A stretch of 64,000 bases of DNA from Pyrobaculum oguniense TE7 (GTDB lineage Archaea; Thermoproteota; Thermoprotei; Thermoproteales; Thermoproteaceae), in assembly GCA_000247545.1 (NCBI GenBank), contig CP003316.1, forward strand, positions 2,017,233 to 2,081,232, in the 5' to 3' direction. A program made the position numbers and the translations under genes. Under the pieces are notes generated by a model, which was given only the letters and a program-made list of their open reading frames with translations, was not told the origin of the DNA and ran no database searches. Position 1 is the first letter of the stretch. Every line of letters begins with the position of its first letter. Below are positions 17,312 through 25,174 of this stretch, one piece after another.

Positions 17312-19213
17312 ATGAAAATCAATTTTCTAATAGGTGGACCCCAGGGTAGAGGTGTTGAAACTGCGTCATTTATGTTTATTTACGGCGTAGGAAGCGCTGG
17401 GTACTATGTATTTGCTAGGAGAGAATTTTGGAGCAACATCGCGGGGGGCCGTCATAGCTACGTAGTAGGCTCAATTTCGGAGAGTTGGCCAGCGCCTGCC
17501 CCTGGCAATTCTGTAGACCTAGCACTAACTTTTGACGGGCATGCGGTTTTGGAGCACGTCTTCCACCTAAGGAGGGGTAGCTACCTGGTTTACAATACAG
17601 AAGAGGATTCCAAAACTCCAGACAGCTATACCATGATGTCAAAAGCCCTTGCCGAGCGGCTGAAAAATTTTGCAAAAGAACACGGCTTTGAGCCGACCGT
17701 TAAGGGTTATGTAGAATATCTTAGACAAAACGGTGTTGAGATTATAGGACTGCCCTATAATAAGCACATTACTGAAATAGGGAGAAAAATCGGCGTAACA
17801 TCTCCAGTAATGCTTGCAAGATTTGTTAACACATTCGTCGTGGCGCTCGGCGCCGCTCTGCTTGGGCTAAGCGAGGAGCACGTCGCAAGCGGCGTTGGAT
17901 TTGCGCTAGGCAAAAAGGCCGAGGTTATTGAACAAAACAAAAAAGTGGCCTCAGAAGCCATGAAATTGGTAGAGAAGAGAGTTGCCACGCTACAGCAGAG
18001 GAATCCGCAGACAAAGAGAGTATTCTGGAACGGCAACGAGGCCTCTGCATATGGCAAAATTGTGGGAGGTGTTAGGTTCGTAACCTACTACCCAATTACC
18101 CCTGCCACAGACGACGCAATGACTTTTGAAAGGCTGATGCCGTACCCAGTTTCTAAAAACGCAGGTGAGCTGTCAAAATTTGAAAAAATCGGATCAGTGG
18201 CATTTCAGGCAGAGGACGAGCTAGCCGCCATAGCCATAGCGATGGGCGGCGCAATAGCCGGCGCCAGGTCGGCTACGGCTACCTCGGGGCCTGGTTTCAG
18301 CCTAATGGCAGAGGCCCTCTCGTTGGCCGGCATGATGGAGGTGGGGGTGGTGGTTACTCTCTGGATGCGATCTGGCCCTAGCACCGGACAGGCGACGAGA
18401 CAGGCACAGCAAGATCTTCTCTTCTCGCTTTTCATAGGCCACGGCGAGTACCCCAAGATTGTCTACGCAAGCGGCGACTTGGAAGAGGTTTTCTTCGACA
18501 ATATTAAAGTGGCTAATTGGGCAGAGAGGTACAGAGTACCGGTGATACACCTAGTGGATAAAAACCTTTCCAACACCTTCGCCGTAATGCCCCTTCCTGA
18601 TATTTCAAAAGTGAAAATAACGACTGTCAGGCCTGTAGTATATCCGCAGACACAAGAAGCCGAGGCGTATCCTCTTGACGAGATAGTGGCTCCTAAACTA
18701 CTGCCAGGTATTTCCAATGCCATATTCCATCTGAATAGTCTCGAACATGACCCGGAGGGCGATCCGGAGGAGGACCCGGTTGTAGTTACTAAAATGTTTG
18801 AAAAGAGGATGGCAAAAATAAGACTAATAGAAGGCGAAATTCCGCCCGAGGAAAAGGTGCTGTACTTCGGGCCCAAAGACGCCGAGAAGGTTATAGTGGG
18901 TTGGGGCTCCACAAAACCCGCCATTTTAACTGCGCTAGACGAATTAAAAGATGTTGGGTTCCTCTACGTCAAGATGCTGTACCCATTTCCAAGCAACATA
19001 GTAAGAGAATACCTCAAAGGCAGGAAAACCCTTTTCATCGAAAACAACTACATGGGCCAGCTGGCGTTAATAACTAGGATGTTCGCCGGGGTGGAGCCCA
19101 CAGCCGTTGCTATTAAATTCAACGGCCGCCCCATAACCACAGACGACGTTGTTGCCGCCTACCGGAGGTTTGAGACAGGTGAGAATGTTATTAAAATAGA
19201 GTCGGATCTATGA
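17312..19213 (+). CDS. 2-oxoacid:ferredoxin oxidoreductase, fused gamma-alpha subunit
   Basis: The protein is a fused gamma plus alpha chain of a CoA-dependent 2-oxoacid:ferredoxin oxidoreductase (pyruvate/2-oxoglutarate type). The gamma domain (about residues 1-200) begins FLIGGPQGRGVETASFMF. The alpha domain contains FVTYYPITPATDDAM, corresponding to the YPITP motif, then FQAEDELAAIAIAMGGAIAG and ATSGPGFSLMAEALSLAGM. It works with the beta subunit that follows with a 4-base ATGA overlap. The fused two-subunit form is known in crenarchaea and usually has broad 2-oxoacid specificity. A TATA lies at 17283-17290 before ATG 17312. Confidence 0.93.
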   Translation: MKINFLIGGPQGRGVETASFMFIYGVGSAGYYVFARREFWSNIAGGRHSYVVGSISESWPAPAPGNSVDLALTFDGHAVLEHVFHLRRGSYLVYNTEEDSKTPDSYTMMSKALAERLKNFAKEHGFEPTVKGYVEYLRQNGVEIIGLPYNKHITEIGRKIGVTSPVMLARFVNTFVVALGAALLGLSEEHVASGVGFALGKKAEVIEQNKKVASEAMKLVEKRVATLQQRNPQTKRVFWNGNEASAYGKIVGGVRFVTYYPITPATDDAMTFERLMPYPVSKNAGELSKFEKIGSVAFQAEDELAAIAIAMGGAIAGARSATATSGPGFSLMAEALSLAGMMEVGVVVTLWMRSGPSTGQATRQAQQDLLFSLFIGHGEYPKIVYASGDLEEVFFDNIKVANWAERYRVPVIHLVDKNLSNTFAVMPLPDISKVKITTVRPVVYPQTQEAEAYPLDEIVAPKLLPGISNAIFHLNSLEHDPEGDPEEDPVVVTKMFEKRMAKIRLIEGEIPPEEKVLYFGPKDAEKVIVGWGSTKPAILTALDELKDVGFLYVKMLYPFPSNIVREYLKGRKTLFIENNYMGQLALITRMFAGVEPTAVAIKFNGRPITTDDVVAAYRRFETGENVIKIESDL

Positions 19214-20154
19214 CTATGCAACAACTAGTTAAGAGAACCCCCGCCGACTACCGCTGGGTAAGGCCGCCCGAGTGGTGTCCAGGGTGTGGACACTTCGGAG
19301 TTTTGCAGTCTTTATACAACGCATTTGCTGAGCTGAACTTAGACCCATCAAAAATAGTGCTAGTCTCTGGAATCGGCTGCTCTTCCCGATTACCTCATTT
19401 TGTCAGAACCACCAGCGTGCACGCCATTCACGGAAGGGCTATCCCCTACGCCCTGGGGATAAAACTAGCCAACCCCAGCCTAGAGGTGGTGGTCGTGGGT
19501 GGCGATGGCGACCTTATGGCTATCGGAGGCAACCACCTGCTACACCTGGGCAGGAGAAACGTCGACATGACTGTGATATTGATGGACAACTCGGTATATG
19601 GACTGACAAGAGGGCAGGCAGGACCTACCCTGCCGCCGGGTCTCAAAGTAAAGGCGATTCCTAAAGCTAATCCACAGGGCGAGATAAACCCGTTGCTCCT
19701 CGCCCTCACCGCCGGCTTCACGTTCATCGCACGCGGCTATTCGTACGACATTAAGTACACCACGAAGCTTATTGTCGAGGCAATTAGGCACAAGGGCTCC
19801 GCCTTTGTGCAGGTCTACAGCCCATGCGTGACGTACAACAACATAATGACGAGAGAGTGGTACGAGAAGAGGATCTACAAGCTAGAAGAGGCAGACCCCT
19901 CTTGGGATCCCGTAGTGCACGACGAGAAGGAAGTCGACACAAAGATTAGAAAAGCCCTGGACAAAATAGTGGAACGCGATAGGCTACCCCTGGGCATATT
20001 TTACAAAAACGAGCTCGTCCCCACCTTCGAGGAGCGCTATGAGAGCATATACGACCCCAACTACAGGGCTCTACCGCCTGCCCTCCAACCAATCGAGGTA
20101 GACGGAAAGCCCGTCGTCGACTTCGAAAAACTCATCGCAGATAAGATATTGTAA
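19210..20154 (+). CDS. 2-oxoacid:ferredoxin oxidoreductase, beta subunit
   Basis: This thiamine-diphosphate-binding beta chain has CPGCGHFGVLQSLYNAF and GIGCSSRLPHF (cluster Cys), GGDGDLMAIGGNHLLH and MDNSVYGLTRGQAGPT (ThDP/Mg motif GDG...N-x-Y-G-x-T-x-G-Q). A further cluster Cys is probably in YSPCVTYNN. At 314 residues its length is normal for the two-subunit class. It is translationally coupled to the gamma-alpha gene. Together they decarboxylate 2-oxoacids to acyl-CoA, or run in reverse, with ferredoxin as carrier. Confidence 0.94.
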   Translation: MTMQQLVKRTPADYRWVRPPEWCPGCGHFGVLQSLYNAFAELNLDPSKIVLVSGIGCSSRLPHFVRTTSVHAIHGRAIPYALGIKLANPSLEVVVVGGDGDLMAIGGNHLLHLGRRNVDMTVILMDNSVYGLTRGQAGPTLPPGLKVKAIPKANPQGEINPLLLALTAGFTFIARGYSYDIKYTTKLIVEAIRHKGSAFVQVYSPCVTYNNIMTREWYEKRIYKLEEADPSWDPVVHDEKEVDTKIRKALDKIVERDRLPLGIFYKNELVPTFEERYESIYDPNYRALPPALQPIEVDGKPVVDFEKLIADKIL

Positions 20155-20299
20155 ACTGAAGCTACACCAATTTCTCTAGCGTCGATTCTGGGTTTAGCAG
20201 AGCCAATTTCTCTACAGCGAGCCCTTAACCGCGTCACCGCAAAAAAGGCATAGCAACTGTTAGAGGGGGATGGCCTTATTTGTCCGCCTCGCTGTAGGC
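20155..20299. repeat. Intergenic stretch with a short direct repeat
   Basis: The 12-mer ccaatttctcta occurs at 20167-20178 and again at 20203-20214, 36 bases apart. It lies directly after the oxidoreductase stop. No gene is visible here. The repeat may be part of a decayed element that continues to the right. Confidence 0.4.
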
Positions 20300-20309
20300 T
20301 CTTGACGCA

Positions 20310-20860
20310 TATTGCCCACTCCGGCAACTACTCGTCGTATTGGGCCGAGGAGTTTGGAAGAAGAGAGGAAATAGTGTAGGTAGGCGACTCGGGGAGGGCC
20401 CACCTCCAGCCTAGAGAGGGCCCGAGGCTGGGAGGTTCATGGTGAGGATCGGGGAGGGCGGGACCCTACTCACGCCACTCAGCGAGGTGGAGGAGCTCCA
20501 CGGCTTATTCCGCCCACCTAGGTATTAGACGGTGATGGTGTTAGAAGAGGCGTTGAGAGGTGTCTTGCAAGGGAATATTGACTTCGCAGTCCTCTACTAC
20601 TTCTTCACCGCCCAACCCCGACTACGGAGGAAGGCTCGCGGGTACTGTTACAGTGTCACCTCTGCAGACTGGCCGCCTCTGCGCTATCCTCACGGCTAGT
20701 ATATGTCCCTACGGGGAGAGTTGTGGCCGCCAGGGCTGTCGACGAATAGGCAGTCTTGTTGCCTCTAGACGGCGATGCCATCTCCAAGGCGATGCGCCTA
20801 TAGAAGTCCGGGATTTTGACCGTCTTCGCCTCGACACGATGCAGTCACACGGCGTAGGTA
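20310..20860 (+). pseudogene. Decayed protein-coding remnant, unknown family
   Basis: Coding-like sequence continues across all three plus-strand frames with stops between. Segments include IAHSGNYSSYWAEEFGRREE (from about 20313, stop TAG near 20376), VRIGEGGTLLTPLSEVEELH (from about 20440, stop near 20527), LEEALRGVLQGNIDFAVLYY (from about 20536) and RLVYVPTGRVVAARAVDE followed by a stop, then AVLLPLDGDAISKAMRL. The composition and codon use look protein-like, but no frame is intact. At least two frameshifts and three in-frame stops are needed to join them. I do not recognise the family; Thermoproteales repeat families are one possibility. Confidence 0.4.
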
Positions 20861-20953
20861 CAAATCTTTCAAACGACGGGATTACTACGGCGTGGGGCCA
20901 ACGCACCTTGGCCCAAAGCGGAAGAATATATAAAGCGATAGCGAGGGGCCCTA

Positions 20954-21583
20954 GTGTTTAAATGCGAGCCAGGCTGCGCCTTGTGTTGCAAGGCGAGCCC
21001 CGTAACAGTACTGCCGCACGAGGTGTACATACTGCAGAAGTACGCGGAGAAGCTCGGCGTAGAGGCGGTCTTTACCCCCGCCTACAAGGTGGCGGATAAG
21101 GTGCACGGCGTTAGAATCGCCCTTTCCTACCTCATGCACCTAGGCGAAGACGGCGCATGCCCCTTCCTAGACGCAGATAAGTGTTTGCTACACGACCTAT
21201 ACAAGCCGTTGACATGCCGCTCCTTCCCATATCTGCCCAAAATAATAAAATACGAGCTTGACCCAATGAAGCGCGAAATGCGGATAGATGTGAGATTTGT
21301 AATGTCTACCTTGTGCCCAGTAATACGCCGCGACTTAACGCCGGCAGACGCGGCAATGATGTCAAACATCAAGATAGCTGTTAAGTACGCCCCACGGGAA
21401 GCTGAGACGGCAGTAAAGACCTTAGAGAGGCGCTATCTATATGCGAAGATACTATCTGAGTTGTGGAAGAGAGGAGAAGTAGAGCTAGACGAAGAAGGGC
21501 GCTACCCGTTTTACCCAGTAATAAACGGATTTGCATTCATACGTCGGTATTACCCAGAATTGACGCTGGAGAAATTGTTGTAG
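20954..21583 (+). CDS. YkgJ-family cysteine-cluster protein
   Basis: This zinc- or iron-binding cysteine-cluster protein has an N-terminal CEPGCALCC, then ACPFLDADKCLLHDLYKPLT with a following CRSFP, the standard YkgJ pattern. Family members are linked to Fe-S or metal binding, but the role is unknown. The rest (about residues 95-209) is helical and carries a further Cys (LCPVIRRDL). GTG 20954 is about 24 nt after the TATA aatatataaag (20925-20935). It is intact although it sits between decayed sequence and the RNase P RNA gene. Confidence 0.85.
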   Translation: MFKCEPGCALCCKASPVTVLPHEVYILQKYAEKLGVEAVFTPAYKVADKVHGVRIALSYLMHLGEDGACPFLDADKCLLHDLYKPLTCRSFPYLPKIIKYELDPMKREMRIDVRFVMSTLCPVIRRDLTPADAAMMSNIKIAVKYAPREAETAVKTLERRYLYAKILSELWKRGEVELDEEGRYPFYPVINGFAFIRRYYPELTLEKLL

Positions 21584-21688
21584 GGGGGTGCGGCTCTAGT
21601 CGCCTACTCCTCTCCGCAACCATCCCCTCGCCGCCCTATCCCGCCCCGAAATCTGGCTTTTGGAAATAATGCAGGAGAAAGGTTAAAA

Positions 21689-21991
21689 TTGGCAGAGCTA
21701 CGATCCTCCGTGCTTGAGCAGATCGCGGCAGTTGTAGGCCCCTTCGTAGTGGGCCTGCTTGTCGGCATCGTTGCTAAGAGGTTGCTCTCCGCCGCCCTTT
21801 TCCTCATAGCCCTATTTGTAGTCCTAGCCGCCCTGGGCTATATGACCCCGGACCAGGTCTCTGCCTTTCTGCAACAGATGGGCTACGCCGCCAAGGAGGC
21901 CGTCTCCTACGCCATGCGCATAAAGGAGCTGGTGCCATACTCCTCAGCGGCGTTTCTCCTAGGGCTTATTATAGGGCTGTGGAAGGGGTAG
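21689..21991 (+). CDS. Small membrane protein, possibly FUN14-like
   Basis: A 100-residue hydrophobic protein has a Gly-rich first membrane segment (VVGPFVVGLLVGIVAKRLLS), a second segment (LFLIALFVVLAALGYM), an amphipathic middle and a C-terminal segment (AAFLLGLIIGLWKG). The Gly spacing with a following Lys resembles FUN14-domain proteins, but similarity is weak. TTG 21689 has an AT-rich aaataatg about 23 nt upstream. Its stop codon ends 2 bases before the 3' end of the convergent RNase P RNA. Confidence 0.6.
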   Translation: MAELRSSVLEQIAAVVGPFVVGLLVGIVAKRLLSAALFLIALFVVLAALGYMTPDQVSAFLQQMGYAAKEAVSYAMRIKELVPYSSAAFLLGLIIGLWKG

Positions 21992-21992
21992 G

Positions 21993-22198
21993 GGGCGCCG
22001 CATACCCCCGCTTCTGTTGGGGTATTTCTCTAACCCCCTACCCGGGCCTCGCCGCGGCCTCATAGGCCCTGCTTGGGGGCCGCACCCCCGGCTGGTTTTT
22101 ACCCCCGCCTTTCGGCGGCCTGCCGGGGGCCTCCGCGGGCGGTGCGGGAGGTTCCAGAGGGGGCCCGTCTCCGGGCTCCCCCCGTCCCCTCGGCGCCC
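21993..22198 (-). ncRNA. rnpB: RNase P RNA, minimal type T
   Basis: The minus strand folds as an RNase P catalytic core without a specificity domain. P1 pairs GGGCGCC (22198-22192) with GGCGCCC (21999-21993). P2 pairs GGGG (22189-22186) with CCCC (22022-22019). P3 is GCCCG-GAGA-CGGGC (22176-22163). Conserved region I reads GGAACCTCCCGC (22155-22144), and conserved region V reads ACAGAAGCGGGGG (22017-22005); these pair to form P4. A CCGCC-GAAA-GGCGG hairpin lies at 22118-22105. At about 206 nt it is far shorter than standard archaeal RNase P RNA but matches the reduced form known in Pyrobaculum and relatives. A TATA centred at 22220 is 22 nt from the 5' end. Confidence 0.85.
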
Positions 22199-22214
22199 TT
22201 GCCTAACTACTCAT

Positions 22215-22227
22215 CTATTTAAATACC
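22215..22227. promoter_or_regulatory. Shared bidirectional TATA element, RNase P RNA / binding protein
   Basis: The sequence ctatttaaatacc is centred near 22220, about 22 nt from the inferred RNase P RNA 5' end (22198, minus) and 23 nt from the start at 22243 (plus). It therefore appears to serve both an RNA gene and a protein gene. Confidence 0.6.
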
Positions 22228-22242
22228 TAGTGGCCCTTCGGC

Positions 22243-23052
22243 GTGTTGCTTGTGGGGAGCCTCGACGGCGTGCCGAGGAAGGTGGTGAGCCTCAACCCCT
22301 CCGTGAACGAGTTCCTTGCCCTCCTGGGGGTTGAGCTGGCCGGCCGCGACGTGTTTAGCTACAGGCCGAGGGAGCTCATGAAGGTGCCAATCATCGGCAC
22401 CTTTACAGAGCTGAGGGAGGACGCTGTTAGGGCCATTTCGCCAGATCTCACAATTCTCTACTACCCAGTGCAGAAGCACCTGGTAGATGTCGCCACCCGC
22501 TACTCGAAGGCGGTCGTGGCGGTGCCCACTCCCGTAGATGTAGATCACGTAGCCTCTATTTTTAGGTTTTTCGCCAAGCTGTTCGACCGCGACGAGGAGG
22601 GCGATAGGTTGGCGGGGGCTTACAGGGACTTGTTGAGGGGTCGACCCCTCTACGACGGGGTACTCGCAGTCATAAACCTCGGGGCTTACGACGTGGCTTG
22701 TACCATGTCTTACGTGGCCGATGCATTGACCAAAGCGGGGTTTAAATATATGCACGGCCTTCCGTGCGTCTTTAGACACTTCCCGGAGCCCCCAGCCGAG
22801 CTTGTAAGTAGGGCAAAGTTCGTAATCTACGAGGCGAGGGGGAGGCGCTTCTACGAGAACGAGGTAGACTTCCTGGGGGACAAGGAGTTCGTAGTGACGC
22901 CTAACGACACGTTGGCGCACTACGGCCCCTCTCTGCCGATAGATCTACAAATTGTGTGGGGCGCCGTCTCTAGGGGAGAGAGGTGGGCCGGCCCCACGTC
23001 CAGCATGTTGAGGCCAAGCATCAGGGACAGTTGGTATAAGCCCTATTACTGA
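22243..23052 (+). CDS. BtuF/TroA-type binding protein without a signal peptide
   Basis: This is a helical-backbone metal/cobalamin binding protein (BtuF-like). Visible are PRKVVSLNPSVNEFLALLG, IIGTFTELREDAVRAISPDL and the long linking helix DVDHVASIFRFFAKLF, which are typical of Fe-siderophore or B12 binding proteins. The start MLLVGSLDGVPRKVVS lacks a hydrophobic signal segment, so the protein may stay in the cytoplasm, or the signal may be lost. No permease or ATPase lies beside it. TTG 22243 is 23 nt from the TATA shared with the RNase P RNA. Confidence 0.75.
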   Translation: MLLVGSLDGVPRKVVSLNPSVNEFLALLGVELAGRDVFSYRPRELMKVPIIGTFTELREDAVRAISPDLTILYYPVQKHLVDVATRYSKAVVAVPTPVDVDHVASIFRFFAKLFDRDEEGDRLAGAYRDLLRGRPLYDGVLAVINLGAYDVACTMSYVADALTKAGFKYMHGLPCVFRHFPEPPAELVSRAKFVIYEARGRRFYENEVDFLGDKEFVVTPNDTLAHYGPSLPIDLQIVWGAVSRGERWAGPTSSMLRPSIRDSWYKPYY

Positions 23053-23466
23053 GGCCAGGGAAGGTCCTCACGAGCTGTAGGCCCTGTTAGTCCACGCAGA
23101 TTTCCGCGAGGCCCATCTGGCTGAGTATCTGGGGGAACTGCTCCACCGTGCCGGTGGGCGCCCTCGGCACTGTTCTCTCCATCGGCCAGCCCTCTCCTCA
23201 TTGGTCGACTCGTTCGATTGCCAGGCCTCAGAAAAGCGGCGAGGAGGAACCTCGCGTCTAGAACGCCTTGCCCGTTGCGTTTCCCAGAATATCGCGGTTC
23301 AGATACTTCAGCGCTTGCCAATCCTTCACAAAAGTCTTTAAGGACACGGCGCTGATGTATCCCCTCAGCGATGGGCTTGTGGGCGGCCTCTCCACAACCT
23401 CCAACATGTGGCCACTAGCCTCTTTAATATGGCTTGCCGAGAATAGCACAGAGGCGAGGGGCGACG
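23053..23466. other. Gene-poor stretch with small coding remnants
   Basis: This 414-base gap holds no convincing gene. A minus-strand frame 23094-23189 reads MERTVPRAPTGTVEQF and continues to a stop (31 codons), which looks like a protein end fragment. A second minus-strand frame, 23258-23449, encodes 63 residues (MLFSASHIKEASGHML...) just downstream of the broken ATPase and could be a small partner gene or a remnant. Neither resembles a family I know. The stretch borders other decayed genes. Confidence 0.4.
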
Positions 23467-24476
23467 CTACGCTCCCTCCAGCGCCCTCCTCACCGCCTCA
23501 CGGTGGAGGGGGGTCTGCCAGGCGACGTCCTTCCCAACGCCTAGCTCCGGATCCCTCTCCGGCGGCGGCTCACCTGCCCAGAACCAGGGCTCTTTTTCGG
23601 GTAGGGTATCTACAATTAAGTTCATGTCTACTAACCTCTCCATTAGGGGTATGCCCTCCCTCGTGTAAAGGACGTCGGGGTCCTCCACAGCTCTCCGTAG
23701 CAACTCCCTCTCCTCGTCTCCCAACTTGCTGATTAAGGCTTTTATCCTCTTTTCTCTTATCAGCTTCTTAACGACACTGTCTGTCCTCCACTTTGTCTTG
23801 TACAGCCACGCCAATAGGCCTGGGTTGCCGCCGGCGGCTTTCCACACCACTTCAAACAGCGGCTTCTCTCCCGGGATCTGATCATACAGCTGTTTGAAGC
23901 CGTCTCTCGGCATATTCCACATCGGCATTAAGTCGGCCCAGCGGTGCCTCCCAATCTCCCTCCTAGTAATCCCTTCACCAGTGGCCACAACAACGACAAT
24001 AGAGTCCACGCTCCTAGGGAGATACTCGATCAGCCCCAGGAGCGCCTTCACGTACGAGGCGGCTTCGTTCAGTCCTACTGCTTTGAATACGTCGTCTACC
24101 AAAACGGCCACATTCTTCCCCTCCGCTTTATAAGCTCCACTGTCACGTCAATGACGAGAGAGGCGAGCTTGACCTTGGCCTCCCCCAGCGCCTCAGCCGT
24201 CGCATCGGCCAGTCTCCTCACCACCTCCTTTACGTCTGTATACGCCTCGAAGTATTTTCAAAGAGGGTCAACGTACACCACGTGGTAGCCCAGCTCCTTG
24301 AGGAGCACAGCGGACTGCCATAGCCAAGCGGCTTTACCGCAACCCTCGGGGCCGAAAACCACTTCGGGGAGCCAGGTGCTTTCCTTGGCCCACTCCTCTA
24401 CCTTCCTGAGGGCATGTTCGCGGTCAGAGAACTGGACCTTGAGCCCGGGCGCGAGGGCCAGCCTAATCTTTTTCAC
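23467..24476 (-). pseudogene. Archaeal P-loop ATPase, disrupted by a stop and a frameshift
   Basis: This is an archaeal ATPase of the AAA/STAND kind, about 335 residues if repaired. The N-terminal part has GPEGCGKAAWLWQSAVLLKE (P-loop region, with Ala where Ser/Thr normally follows the Lys) and ends ...VYVDPL at TGA 24258-24260. The frame continues with KYFEAYTDVKEVVRRLADAT. A 1-base loss near 24118-24122 (a C/G run) then moves it to the frame of VAVLVDDVFKAVG (Walker B). The C-terminal winged-helix-like half is intact. Two separate lesions and the altered Walker A argue for a true pseudogene. Confidence 0.75.
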
Positions 24477-24640
24477 ACAGCGTCGGGGCTAGTTGCTTAA
24501 ATATCTGTACCGAAACGAGGCCCGCACATTCTCCGCATAGGACCTCAGCGCCCAAGGCCGCGGCCAGTGCAAAGCGAGGCGTAACAGCCGCAAGCGCGGC
24601 TGACCCGCCAGGCCTTACCGCGTGGGCAACCTTCTTGCAG
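24477..24640. other. Intergenic stretch with no recognisable gene
   Basis: This stretch lies between the broken ATPase and the TnpB remnant. A TATA-like ttaaatat at 24497-24504 would have preceded the ATPase on the minus strand. Otherwise I see nothing here. Confidence 0.4.
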
Positions 24641-24659
24641 TTCGAGCTTGCTGGCTTCC

Positions 24660-25030
24660 CGCCTTTCCGGGGAGTATCGCCTTTTGAGCTGTGTGCCTGT
24701 CCATCCAGACACCCACCTTTAAGGGTCCCCCTCCCCTCAGGCAGTTCATGCCCCTTTTGGCTCGGGGCTTCATCGGTCTCCTGAGGGCAGTCGGGGCGGG
24801 CAGCTCGCCCCCATATTGAACACTTTCATGCAGATGTTCACCACAGCGACTACCATCGTCTTCGAAGCCACATTTCTGGCAACGCAAGACCCCGTGGCCG
24901 GCCTCCCCTAGCTTTGAGTCTAGGACACTTTGTGGACATGCCCCCGGATTCACCGCTGTCACGATCACGCCGTGTTTCCCAGCTTGCTAGCCGGTCCTCC
25001 AGAGCATTCTCGAATGGCCATGTACGGCTA
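24660..25030 (-). pseudogene. TnpB (IS200/IS605-type OrfB) C-terminal remnant
   Basis: Pieces of the zinc-ribbon end of TnpB are found in different minus-strand frames. LEDRLAS and VIVTAVNPGACP come from the segment before the ribbon, STKCPRLKA is the first Cys knuckle, and VLRCQKCGFEDDGSRCGEHL is the second knuckle. LPAPTALRRPMKPRAKRGM is a typical archaeal TnpB tail. At least two frameshifts separate them, and the catalytic RuvC core is absent. No TnpA transposase or clear element ends are visible, so this is an old, partly deleted insertion element. Confidence 0.7.
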
Positions 25031-25174
25031 CCCGGCGGCTTATTGGCTAACCACCGGCTCTTGGAGGTTAGGCAAAGGGGGCCGCACGTGTGAGGCCCAA
25101 GTGCGCCTCGCGGGTAGGCGCGTATGTCAGAGCCCTGCTTGGTACATATTAATAGGCGATCGCCCATGGCAACC

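Noticed and set aside
22017-22334. Plus-strand open frame of 105 codons, Pro/Gly/Arg rich
   Set aside because: It is antisense to the RNase P RNA and crosses into the start of the binding-protein gene in another frame. Its composition only reflects the GC-rich RNA.
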